DNA of 64,000 bases from Candidatus Zixiibacteriota bacterium (GTDB taxonomy: Bacteria; Zixibacteria; MSB-5A5; GN15; FEB-12): positions 518,641 to 582,640 of the forward strand of contig JAVEYB010000001.1 of NCBI GenBank assembly GCA_034003725.1, read 5' to 3'. This document shows, in pieces, positions 44,667-53,250 of this stretch. The notes under the pieces are model-generated. The model saw only the letters and a program-made list of their open reading frames with translations, did not search any database and had not been told where the DNA came from. Positions within the stretch are counted from its first letter, which is position 1; every line of letters starts with the position of its first letter. The position numbers were made by a program, and so were the translations under genes.

Positions 44667-44913
44667 GGGTGCAAACCAGATGAATCTCGTGGCAGTCGGA
44701 ACACTCGGCAACCGCGTGATCGCGACAAAATTCCTCCCAGTGCCTTTTCTGCGACGGCGTCAGCGCGCCGCGCCCCTGACAGAGCGGACACAGGTTATCC
44801 AGAGCGGTCAGCAGTGCCGCCCGGATGAACTCCGACCGGTTAGGGATTCGGCTGAGCGCTTCCACGAGGGAATCATCCGCCTTAAACGTGATAATCTCGG
44901 ACTTCTGCTTCAC
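44656..44913 (-). CDS. Ribbon-helix-helix regulator with Cys/His-rich tail, likely metal sensor
   Basis: 85 residues. The N-terminal half is a ribbon-helix-helix DNA-binding domain (EIITFKADDSLVEALSRIPN, then RSEFIRAALLTAL). The C-terminal half carries six cysteines and five histidines: CPLC at 42-45, then His58, Cys63, His66, CSDCH at 71-75, His78, Cys81, His83. This suggests one or two structural or sensory metal sites. It has no ACT domain, so it is not NikR. It is first in the operon and overlaps znuA by 11 bases, so it probably represses the importer when zinc is plentiful (inference). Confidence 0.87.
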   Translation of the reverse strand: MKQKSEIITFKADDSLVEALSRIPNRSEFIRAALLTALDNLCPLCQGRGALTPSQKRHWEEFCRDHAVAECSDCHEIHLVCTHEE

Positions 44914-44953
44914 AGATCCGCCTTTTCTTATTACCCGTTTGAACTGGTGGGGT

Positions 44954-44982
44954 AGTATTACTTTTTATTACGGCATTGTCAA
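44954..44982 (-). promoter_or_regulatory. Promoter of the regulator-znuACB operon with repeated GTAATA
   Basis: Minus strand: TTGACA and AATACT are 17 bases apart. Within and next to this are GTAATA direct repeats (GTAATAAAAAGTAATA), a third copy lies downstream, and GTAATACTAC covers the -10. An operator overlapping the -10 would suit repression. Confidence 0.6.
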
Positions 44983-45017
44983 CAGGGAATTGTGGAGACA
45001 GCGGAAAAATCGGTTGG

Positions 45018-45704
45018 TCACTCTTTGAATCGATAGCCGATACCTCGGACGGTCTCTATCATCTTCCCGGCCGCGCCTAGCTTCTTGCGAAGACCCACCA
45101 CCTGAACGTCAACGGAGCGGTCGGTCACGAGATAGTTCTCGCCGTGAACGGCTTCGATAATCTGGTATCGGGTGAACACCCATCCCGGCCGGGAGGCCAG
45201 CAGGTGAAGCATGCGGAATTCGGTCAGGGTCAGGTCGAGCTTATCGCCGGCGATCGTAACTTCGTGGCGCCCCGGATGGATAACCATATCGTGGATGTGC
45301 AGCGTTTCCTGCTCGTCGGCGGGGGCAATCTCAAGGCGTCGAAGCACGGCACGAACGCGGGCAAGCAGAACACGCGGGCTGAACGGCTTGATGATATAGT
45401 CATCGGCGCCCAGTTCCAGTCCGGTCACGACATCGGCCTCTTCCCCCTTCGCGGTGACGATCACGACCGGGACCGACGACGTGCTGGCGGTGTTTTTCAC
45501 CCGGCGACACACTTCAAGACCGTCCACGCCGGGCAGCATAAGATCGAGCAGCACGAGATCGGGAGCGGATTTTCGGACCGCCTCGATAGCGGCCTCGCCG
45601 GAGGCAACCGACACCACCTGAAATCCCTCACGGACGAGATTGTATGTGATCAGTTCCCTGATGTCGTCTTCGTCTTCGACCACCAGTATCGACTGACGTT
45701 GCAT
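45018..45704 (-). CDS. OmpR/PhoB-family response regulator
   Basis: 228 residues: a receiver domain (phosphoacceptor Asp54 in VLLDLMLPG, Lys in DYIIKPFSP) and a C-terminal winged helix (LTLTEFRMLHLLASRPGWVF; VDVQVVGLRKKLG). No cognate kinase is adjacent; the nearest sensor kinases are the two histidine kinases at 51-58 kb. The ATG giving MQRQSILVVEDEDD was chosen; the GGAGGTGG before it is a good site. A 193-base gap precedes it, with a 7-bp stem (45771-45793). Confidence 0.95.
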   Translation of the reverse strand: MQRQSILVVEDEDDIRELITYNLVREGFQVVSVASGEAAIEAVRKSAPDLVLLDLMLPGVDGLEVCRRVKNTASTSSVPVVIVTAKGEEADVVTGLELGADDYIIKPFSPRVLLARVRAVLRRLEIAPADEQETLHIHDMVIHPGRHEVTIAGDKLDLTLTEFRMLHLLASRPGWVFTRYQIIEAVHGENYLVTDRSVDVQVVGLRKKLGAAGKMIETVRGIGYRFKE

Positions 45705-45897
45705 CCCAGACCACCTCCGGTTCGCCCTCGCGCGGCAAACCGTCCTGCGAATATGTCGCGAATCGACCGAACCGGCCAAATCGGGCGGCCGGTCAATTGC
45801 ACCTGTGATTGCGGAGAAAGTGACCAACGTCGGCAGGAAAAGCAAAAAATATGTAGCGTCAGAATGACTAGAATTGTGTTAGGGGTCGGCCGTCAGA

Positions 45898-46395
45898 TCA
45901 GACAAACGTCTTGACTATCTCTTTGTGCAGTCCCTCGAGTTCACCGTAGGCGCGATTGATTTCCTCGATCTTTTCCTGCAGCCGCTTCATCAGATGCTGC
46001 TTCTCCATCCCGTTGCGGAGAATGATCAGTAAATCGTCGTTGTCCCACGGTTTTTCGAGATACTGGAACAGCCCCACGTCGTTGATCGCTTTAATCGCGT
46101 TTTCCTTGTCGGCATATCCGGTGAGGATTATCCGCGGCACTTCCGGCCGGAGCTTTTTCACTTCCGCCAGAAACGAGATACCGTCCATTTCCGGCATCAG
46201 GTAGTCCGACATGACGATGTCGACTTCGGTGCTCCGGATGAAGTCAAGCGCTTGCCGGGCGGAGAGAAAGGGCCTGACGTCGTAATCGGTCTCGAGCGTA
46301 AGAAACGACTTCAGGCTGGTGAGTACCATTTCTTCATCGTCGACGATAACGATTACTCCGGCGTTATCGGCGTCTTTATCAGCTGATGCGGTCAT
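45898..46395 (-). CDS. Single-domain response regulator with C-terminal helix
   Basis: 165 residues: a receiver (Asp64 in IVMSDYLMPEMDG; Lys in YLEKPWDND) followed by a charged coiled-coil-like helix (KRLQEKIEEINRAYGELEG). No DNA-binding or enzyme domain. The receiver resembles that of the REC-PP2C protein immediately upstream: both have LTGYADKENAI and EVGLYHYLEKPWDND-type blocks. It overlaps that gene by 4 bases (ATGA), so they are made together. It may act as a phosphate sink or bind a partner. Confidence 0.9.
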   Translation of the reverse strand: MTASADKDADNAGVIVIVDDEEMVLTSLKSFLTLETDYDVRPFLSARQALDFIRSTEVDIVMSDYLMPEMDGISFLAEVKKLRPEVPRIILTGYADKENAIKAINDVGLFQYLEKPWDNDDLLIILRNGMEKQHLMKRLQEKIEEINRAYGELEGLHKEIVKTFV

Positions 46396-47630
46396 TCCGC
46401 GCTCCTGTCTTCAATCATTTCAATCACCAGCGCCGTCAGGTCGTCTTCGGCCATGCGCCCGTTGCGAAAGGTACGTACCGATGCAACGATTTCGTCGAGC
46501 AGTTCGTTTCCCCGGCGAGGGATATTTTTCGCCAGGGCGGCTCCGAACGCCCGCTGTTCAAACATCTCTCCGTCGCCGTTTTCGCATTCGGTAAGACCGT
46601 CGGTGTACAACAGCAGACCGTCGCCGGGCTGCAGGTCAATACCGTGTTCCTGGCCCGGTCGAAAAGCCTTCGGATCGGCGACACCGAGCAAAAGCCCCTC
46701 GGCCGGCAGCCTCTCACATTTCGCGAAATGCCGCCGAAGCACCATGGGGTGCGGCGTTCCGGCGTTGGCAATATGGCACCGTCCGGACACTCTGTCAATC
46801 GCAACCACCACGGCCGCCGCAAAGATGCCGTCGGGCAGGGCCGTGTACAAAACGTCGTTGATCCCACTGAGTATTTCGCAGGGCCGGACGTCGCGACCGG
46901 CAAACTGGGCGAACGCGAACTTCAAAAGTGCCGTCGAGAGCGCCGCCTGGATGCCGTGCCCGGTGACGTCACCCACGAGCACCCCCATGCGATTTCCGGC
47001 CAGCTCGATGATGTCGTAGAAATCTCCGCCGATCTCCATGGCCGGCTCGTAGTGCACCGCCACGGACACCGAACCGTCGGCGGGCAGTCGATCCGGCATC
47101 AGGCGCCGCTGGAGTCGCCGGGCCAGCTCGAGTTCATCCCGCAGTCGATCTGCGGTTTCGCTCAGTTCGTCGGCCCTGCGCTGTGCCCGTTCGAGTCGGC
47201 GAATATGATCCCGCAGGGTTTCGTGGAGGTTTTTCTGATGCACCCCGTTTCGCACCAGCACGGTCAAGTGGTCGTTGTCCCACGGTTTTTCGAGGTAATG
47301 GTAAAGCCCCACCTCGTTTATGGCCCGGATGGCGTTTTCCTTGTCGGCGTATCCGGTCAGTATCACGCGGGGAACGTCGGGATAGAGCTTGCGGGCATGG
47401 TCCAGAAACTCGAGCCCGTTCATCTCGGGCATCAGAAAGTCGGAGATGATCATGTCGACCGGCTGGCGATGCAAATGGTCCAGCGCCAGGCGCGGCGACT
47501 GAAAGGCCACCGTACGGTACTCGAGCTCCATTGAGATGAGCGCGCTGATGCTGGCGGTGACCATTTCCTCGTCGTCGACAATCATCACGGTCGGCACCGC
47601 CGCAATCGTCTGTCCATGTGATTCCGTCAT
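46392..47630 (-). CDS. Receiver-PP2C (SpoIIE/RsbU-type) phosphatase
   Basis: 412 residues: a receiver (Asp64 in MIISDFLMPEMNG; KPWDND), a coiled-coil linker (about 145-190), and a PPM phosphatase domain from about 200 (EIGGDFYDIIELAGNRMGVL and VGDVTGHGIQAALSTALL), as in RsbU-type regulators of anti-anti-sigma factors. A longer upstream frame is rejected; MTESHG has a better start. Its target, usually an anti-sigma antagonist, is not in the window. Dephosphorylation is probably controlled by receiver phosphorylation. Confidence 0.93.
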   Translation of the reverse strand: MTESHGQTIAAVPTVMIVDDEEMVTASISALISMELEYRTVAFQSPRLALDHLHRQPVDMIISDFLMPEMNGLEFLDHARKLYPDVPRVILTGYADKENAIRAINEVGLYHYLEKPWDNDHLTVLVRNGVHQKNLHETLRDHIRRLERAQRRADELSETADRLRDELELARRLQRRLMPDRLPADGSVSVAVHYEPAMEIGGDFYDIIELAGNRMGVLVGDVTGHGIQAALSTALLKFAFAQFAGRDVRPCEILSGINDVLYTALPDGIFAAAVVVAIDRVSGRCHIANAGTPHPMVLRRHFAKCERLPAEGLLLGVADPKAFRPGQEHGIDLQPGDGLLLYTDGLTECENGDGEMFEQRAFGAALAKNIPRRGNELLDEIVASVRTFRNGRMAEDDLTALVIEMIEDRSAE

Positions 47631-47713
47631 ATTCCGTCGCAGATGTCGCCCCAATGCGTCGATGATTGGCGGGGGCTGCAAGGTTCTCCAGTCAGGGTCC
47701 GCTACTTTCAGTC

Positions 47714-48157
47714 TCAGTGACGTGGGGCGCCTTCAACCGCGACACGGTCTACCAGTCCGCGAAGGCGGCCGGCCAGCGCCTTGAGCACGCCTTGGGTGAT
47801 CTGGACGTGGTCGGCCAGCAAATCCACGAAGTCGTCGCGATTGATCCTTAGCAGATGACAATTGTCCACTGCCACGGCCCCCGCCACACGCGGTTGCTCG
47901 TCGAACAGCGCCCACACACCGAATGCCTGCCTCGGACCGGCCACCGTAATCTCCCGCCCGTCGCGTTCCAGACGCACCGATCCGTCCAGAACCAGGTACA
48001 GCGCGTCCGACGGTCCGTGCTCCTTGTAGACTGTCTCCCCCGCATGATATTCGACTTCGTCGGCAATCGCGGCCAGATAGGCGAGATGCTCGGTCGGCAC
48101 ATCGGCGAACACGTCGACATTTTGCAGGAAAATCACCTTCTCGATCACGGTCAGCAT
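47714..48157 (-). CDS. Cyclic nucleotide-binding domain protein
   Basis: A 147-residue single cNMP-binding domain: VFADVPTEHLAYLAAIADEV, then GETVYKEHGPSDALYLVLDG and GAVAVDNCHLLRINRDDFVD. The phosphate-binding cassette is poorly matched: AFGVWALFDEQPRVAG keeps the Gly and acid pattern only loosely, so it may not bind cAMP. No DNA-binding helix-turn-helix follows, so it is not a CRP regulator. It lies just downstream of the HEAT-NTT gene, suggesting that it controls that transporter. Confidence 0.85.
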   Translation of the reverse strand: MLTVIEKVIFLQNVDVFADVPTEHLAYLAAIADEVEYHAGETVYKEHGPSDALYLVLDGSVRLERDGREITVAGPRQAFGVWALFDEQPRVAGAVAVDNCHLLRINRDDFVDLLADHVQITQGVLKALAGRLRGLVDRVAVEGAPRH

Positions 48158-48215
48158 CGTATGATCTCTTTCCGTTTACACGTTACGGTTTCAACGCACG
48201 AAGTGCTCTGCAGGT

Positions 48216-50990
48216 TCACTGCCTGCTCACCAGGAGGGCGGTCTGCTTTACGACCGGGTCGGTGTCGTCGCAGGCGGCGTTGATCTTGTCTTGAACCGGC
48301 TGAGCGACGTTCGGCCCCGCCGCATATATCGCGCAGGCGCGAAGCCACGTGTCCTGTCCTTCAATCAGATATTCCATAGCCTCATCGCGTGTCGTAATCA
48401 CTGTGCCCGTGACCTCGCGCCCGCGTCGAATAATCGAATCGACCGAATCCTCGTCGACAATCGGCAACAGCATGCGCTTGAGGTCTGTCCGCAGAAGATT
48501 GTCAAGAAATTCGACGGCACTGGCTCGAAGAGCTTTCTTCCGGCTGACGATGCCGAGGTACGCGCTGTAGATATCATTCGGCGGGTACTCCAGCCCGAGC
48601 AGGCGAAAGATCCGTTCGAGATTGGCGTCCTGCTTCTCGACGAGTGCGCGCTTCAACAGGGCACTGGCGGGCGTGTCCGGCTCACCGTCGTTGCATCGCA
48701 GCACCTGCAGTATCTCATAGTACGACCTTGTCTCGTCGAGCAGGGCGTCATCAACCGCCCTCGTGTCGAACGCCAGGTGGGGACTTTTGACGCGCAAATG
48801 GTTCAGGCCCTTGACGACATAGTACTTCATCCGTGGGCCGACTTTTCTCATCGCCGCGGTAAGCCCGTCGACCGACTCCTGTTCCGAAATACCCGCGATC
48901 ACCCGGGGTATGTGTCGCCTGACCGCAAAATCCACGGTGGGGTCTACAAGGTAATCGTACAATGTGCCGAGGATTGCGGAACCGTAGTTGACCAGCGCCG
49001 CGCGGGCAGTCGCGCGCATCGGCTGCACGGCCAGTTGGCCGATCAAATGAGACACCAGTTCGCGGTCGCGCATTCGACCGACCGCGGCGAGGGCCTCGCA
49101 CCGGACCGCGGGGGATTCATCGCCAAGCAGCTGCTGCACGTACCCGCGAAAGCGCATGTGGCCGAGCGCTCCGAGCGACCGGGCCACCTGCAGCCTGATC
49201 TCCACCGGTTCACGCTCCCGGGCAAGCAGACTGCCGATCAGCCCGGGGGTGATCAGTTCCTTTTCCCCGGCCGTCCCGTATTCCGCGACACAGGTGAGGG
49301 CCGTACACTGCAGGTGCGGGTCCTCGTGCCCGAGGTAGTCGCGCACGAGTCCCTGCCGATCCCGGTCAAACAGGTAAAGGATATGAAACGCCTCACGTCG
49401 AACCAGCGGATCGCTGTCGACAATCGCCGGCTTGATCGGTACGATCAGCGACGCATCGCCGTTCAGCTGCAGCACCTTCAGGGCGCGGAAGCGGACTTCG
49501 GCGTCACGATGCTGGACAAGCGGCAGGACGTGTTGCACCAGCGATTTGTCTCGAACCGACGCCAGCATGTCCAGCGCGTACGAAATCTCTCTGTCGTTGT
49601 GCGACGACAGCGACGACAACAGCGCCCGCATGGTCGAGGCTTCGGCGATGTTGATACGAATCTCTCCAGGGTCGATCGCCCTGCGCTGCAGCGCCGAACG
49701 GAAGGTGTTGACGTACTCCCGACGCATCAGCAGCGACATGCCGATCCACACGACAAGCAGCCCCGCCACCACCAGGCTGAACTTCCACATTTCAGTCGCG
49801 GGGTCCGCCCCCTTGAACCCGAACAGCCAGATGAGAAACAGCAGCAGTGCACCCGCGACGCCCCGGAACCACCGGTCGACCAACACGTCGATGAACACCT
49901 TGGTCTTTTTCTTGACGTCGAGCGGGATCGGCAAAAAGAGCAGTTCCCGTCCGGTCTTGTCGAGCGAATAGCGCAGCGAGCCGTCGGCGCCCCGGAGCAT
50001 GACGGCCGCCGTCAGTCCCGCCGACAAAAGCATGGCCGTCGACCCAATCAGTAAGCCCACCGGCAGAAAGAGTATGATTCCGCCGACGCCCAGCCGCCGG
50101 AGTATCCCGTAGCTGAAAAACAATTGCAGCAACAGCGACACCAGCGACAACCGGCCGTAGAAGGTCCCGAAAAACGCCCCCAGTTCCTGCGGGGAGTCGA
50201 ACGACATTTTCGCGATAGCCTTGAATTGCCAGTCCACGATTGATGCGACGATCATGGCAATCGATATAATGCCGACCATCAGGAGCAGATGCCGCGAGCG
50301 CGCAATCTCTCGATAGAGATCGAGCATGCTTTCCCGGCGTTCGCTGTCGCGCGACGGCCGAGATTGCTCTTCGAGCTCGGCGCGACGACGACCATGAACT
50401 ATGTTCGTGAGCAGGATACTGACCAGCAGAAAACCGGCACAGAACAGTAACAGGTTCTCCAGTCCCAGATCGAGCTGCTTGAACTGGTGCAGCAGCAGGC
50501 TGGTCAGTTCACCGCCCAGCCATGCGCCGACTATGGCGCCCAGGCCGAGCACGGGGAATATTCGCTTGGCCTGCGATGCGGTAAACACACCGTTGGCAAG
50601 AAGCCAGACTTGCGATGTAGTCAGGGCGCCGTATATCGATACCCAGACATAAAACGCGTACGGAACCCACGGATACGGCAGCTTGATGAAAAAGTAGAAA
50701 AAGACCAAAAAGCCGATAATCAGCAGCAGCGTTGCGTTGATGAGCTGATGCAGCTTCAGCCGCCGTCCGGCGCGCGAGTACATCGACACAACCGGCGCCG
50801 ACACCAGCGCCGTCAGGATAAACACCCAGGGAAGTCGTTCGACGTCCACCTTGGTCAGAAACAGCGAGTCACGCGCCGGCTTCAAAAAGTAGTATGTGAC
50901 CATGATGGCGATGATATTCGCCAGCATAAGCATGCTGATCCCGATCTCACCGCGACGTATATCGGCGAATGACCGAAGGAACCGTTTCAT
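48216..50990 (-). CDS. NTT-type nucleotide transporter fused to HEAT repeats
   Basis: 924 residues. The N-terminal 430 form a 12-helix transporter like the ATP/ADP antiporters and nucleotide transporters of Chlamydia and Rickettsia (TYYFLKPARDSLFLTKVDVE; DKTGRELLFLPIPLDVKKKTKVFIDV). The C-terminal 480 are HEAT-like repeats (RFRALKVLQLNGDASLIVPI; EIRLQVARSLGALGHM). Fusions of this type are known in bacteria outside intracellular groups, and some carry a cyclic-nucleotide-binding domain; here such a domain is the next gene. Whether it exchanges nucleotides or acts as a sensor is unknown. Confidence 0.9.
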   Translation of the reverse strand: MKRFLRSFADIRRGEIGISMLMLANIIAIMVTYYFLKPARDSLFLTKVDVERLPWVFILTALVSAPVVSMYSRAGRRLKLHQLINATLLLIIGFLVFFYFFIKLPYPWVPYAFYVWVSIYGALTTSQVWLLANGVFTASQAKRIFPVLGLGAIVGAWLGGELTSLLLHQFKQLDLGLENLLLFCAGFLLVSILLTNIVHGRRRAELEEQSRPSRDSERRESMLDLYREIARSRHLLLMVGIISIAMIVASIVDWQFKAIAKMSFDSPQELGAFFGTFYGRLSLVSLLLQLFFSYGILRRLGVGGIILFLPVGLLIGSTAMLLSAGLTAAVMLRGADGSLRYSLDKTGRELLFLPIPLDVKKKTKVFIDVLVDRWFRGVAGALLLFLIWLFGFKGADPATEMWKFSLVVAGLLVVWIGMSLLMRREYVNTFRSALQRRAIDPGEIRINIAEASTMRALLSSLSSHNDREISYALDMLASVRDKSLVQHVLPLVQHRDAEVRFRALKVLQLNGDASLIVPIKPAIVDSDPLVRREAFHILYLFDRDRQGLVRDYLGHEDPHLQCTALTCVAEYGTAGEKELITPGLIGSLLAREREPVEIRLQVARSLGALGHMRFRGYVQQLLGDESPAVRCEALAAVGRMRDRELVSHLIGQLAVQPMRATARAALVNYGSAILGTLYDYLVDPTVDFAVRRHIPRVIAGISEQESVDGLTAAMRKVGPRMKYYVVKGLNHLRVKSPHLAFDTRAVDDALLDETRSYYEILQVLRCNDGEPDTPASALLKRALVEKQDANLERIFRLLGLEYPPNDIYSAYLGIVSRKKALRASAVEFLDNLLRTDLKRMLLPIVDEDSVDSIIRRGREVTGTVITTRDEAMEYLIEGQDTWLRACAIYAAGPNVAQPVQDKINAACDDTDPVVKQTALLVSRQ

Positions 50991-51027
50991 AACAGACCTG
51001 CCGCTGGGCGCGTCTCTCCGTTTAAGG

Positions 51028-53250
51028 TCAGCCTATCCTCGTATCGAGATCGGTCGGCAGGGTGATCGTGAAAGTCGTGCCCCGACCGATTTCGCTGTGG
51101 ACTTCCATCGTCCCGTGGTGCTTTTCAATGATGGAGCGGCAGATGGACAGGCCGAGTCCCGTACCGATGCCGACTCCTTTGGTCGTAAACCCCGGCTCGA
51201 AAATCCGCGACAAATGTTCCGGCTTGATACCGGTCCCCGTGTCTGCAATGGCGATTCGAATCTTGTCCCCGAGGGACTCCGTCCTGATCGTGATTGTTCC
51301 GTCACCGACAATCGCCTGCCGTGCGTTGTTCAGCAGATTCAGAAAGACCTGGTTCAGTTGCGCCGGATAGCAGGCGATGTGGGGAAGATCGCCGAATTGC
51401 CGCACGATCGTGACATGGTGTTTAATCTCATGGTGTATCAGGGTAAGGGTGTCTTCGAGCCCTTCGTGTATGTCGACGGTCTTCAGATCGGCGTCGTCGA
51501 GCCGGGCGAAATTGCGCAGCCGCCGCACGATATCGGTGACCCGCTCGGTGCCGCTGCCGATCACGCGGATGGCGTTGTCGATAGCTTCAAAGTTGCGCTG
51601 TAAAACGGTTTCGCTTTCCGGCTTTTTTCGGTTCACGGGCGCGAGCGCCTCGCGGATATTGGCGAACGCCCGCATGAGCGTGTGGTGCATGCTGTTGACG
51701 GCACCGATCGGGGTATTGAGTTCGTGCGCGATCCCCGCGACCAGCGACCCGAGCGACGCCAGCTTCTCCGACTGCACCAGCTGCGCCTGCGTGTCGCGAA
51801 GCGTCTTCTCGATTCGGGCCAGCTCTTCATGCGCGTTCTCTAAAGCGCGCTGCCGGTCCAGCTCGCGTTGCCGGTGCTTCTGTTCCGTCTCGGCAAGTTT
51901 CTCTTCCAGTTCCACTTTCTGCGCCCGGCATCGCTGTTCTATGGCCGCGGCCGACTTCTCCTCCAACTCCTGAAGCTTACAAGAGAGATTATCGCGTTCG
52001 ACAACGGCGGCCCGAACGAGGTAAGTGGACATCGAAACCAGCAGAGCAAGTATACCCCACATGTAGAAGGGATAATCAGACGACCGGATGTACGGCATAA
52101 ACACGGGTAATTCCGGCAGCATCTGGTACGCGGCGGCCGCGACAAACAGTATATAGCCGACACCTATCAGCCAGGCGAACGGTCTTCGGCGAAGGATGGC
52201 CAGTACCACCACCCGAAGCGACTCGCCGAGTCCCGCAAACGTAAGCGCGTACACCCACTCCAGCGGCAGCCACCATGCGACGGCCATCAAGGCCACACCC
52301 ACTACGGCCACGGCCGTCGCGAATCGAGGCATCTGCAGGTAGAAGACCGCGTAGAGCAGCAGCGGACCAGCAACCGCACTCATCAGCAGGGATATTTTGA
52401 ATGCAAGCATATGCACGGCGAACGGCATATATCCGGACAGCAGCGTCAACTGCGACGGGAAGTAACATATTCCCGCAAGGCTGACAGCCAACAGCGCATA
52501 AAAGAGGTTTTGCCTCGACGGACGGTGAGCCAGATACAGCAGGAGGTGTACCAGCGCCAGGGCCAGCGCGAACGCCACGAAAAACGCCTGGTGTCGCCCG
52601 CCCGACAACAAACGGGACGCGTAACCGCCGATCATGCCGTCGGCCTCCCCTATCTGAACGAGGAACCCGGCCGCGCCCCCCCAGATGACCATCTGGTACC
52701 AGCGATGATTCGAGTAGCGTACCGCAAGGACGTTGTCGCCCGGCCGGTCGAACGAAAACGTGTGCGGCTGAGACCACGTGCGAATGTCGTTAACTTCGGT
52801 GAACTGCGTTGCGCCCACGGTCCCGAATCGAAACAGCAGCTTGCCGTTCAGGTAGATATCGGCCGCACCCGCCTGCTGCAGCATCAGGCCCAGCGGCACG
52901 CCGACCAGCGCAGAATCCACTTCCAGATGGAGACGAAACCAGCCGATACCCGGCCAGAGCGAATCGCTGACAATTTCGCGGGCGAGCGCAGTGCTTACGC
53001 GGGCCCACGAACGGTCGTCATGATCCGGGCTCGCCCATACGGCATTGTCACCCGCATGGTATCGCCACGCCCCGGATAGATCGCAAATGCGATCCGGACC
53101 GACAAAACCGGCCTGTTCAATTCGTGTCGATCCGTCGAGAACCTCTGCACCGGCGCCGCCCGCCGACAATAACCATACGGCTGCCAGCATCAGCGCCATG
53201 CGTATTCCGCCGTTGCGGGGCGGCTTGTTGCCGTGGGCGGCATCCATCAT
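51028..53250 (-). CDS. 7TMR-DISM sensor histidine kinase
   Basis: 740 residues: a signal helix, an extracytoplasmic DISM beta-sandwich (about 40-210, GWFRLHLEVDSALVG; LNGKLLFRFG), seven transmembrane helices (about 215-420), a coiled coil, then a HisKA helix (LVAGIAHELNTPIGAVNSM, phospho-His) and HATPase (IADTGTGIKPEHLSRIFEPG; GLGLSICRSII). The core closely resembles the upstream 1609-residue kinase, with whose stop its start overlaps in ATGA. It senses an external or envelope signal, perhaps a carbohydrate. Confidence 0.93.
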   Translation of the reverse strand: MMDAAHGNKPPRNGGIRMALMLAAVWLLSAGGAGAEVLDGSTRIEQAGFVGPDRICDLSGAWRYHAGDNAVWASPDHDDRSWARVSTALAREIVSDSLWPGIGWFRLHLEVDSALVGVPLGLMLQQAGAADIYLNGKLLFRFGTVGATQFTEVNDIRTWSQPHTFSFDRPGDNVLAVRYSNHRWYQMVIWGGAAGFLVQIGEADGMIGGYASRLLSGGRHQAFFVAFALALALVHLLLYLAHRPSRQNLFYALLAVSLAGICYFPSQLTLLSGYMPFAVHMLAFKISLLMSAVAGPLLLYAVFYLQMPRFATAVAVVGVALMAVAWWLPLEWVYALTFAGLGESLRVVVLAILRRRPFAWLIGVGYILFVAAAAYQMLPELPVFMPYIRSSDYPFYMWGILALLVSMSTYLVRAAVVERDNLSCKLQELEEKSAAAIEQRCRAQKVELEEKLAETEQKHRQRELDRQRALENAHEELARIEKTLRDTQAQLVQSEKLASLGSLVAGIAHELNTPIGAVNSMHHTLMRAFANIREALAPVNRKKPESETVLQRNFEAIDNAIRVIGSGTERVTDIVRRLRNFARLDDADLKTVDIHEGLEDTLTLIHHEIKHHVTIVRQFGDLPHIACYPAQLNQVFLNLLNNARQAIVGDGTITIRTESLGDKIRIAIADTGTGIKPEHLSRIFEPGFTTKGVGIGTGLGLSICRSIIEKHHGTMEVHSEIGRGTTFTITLPTDLDTRIG

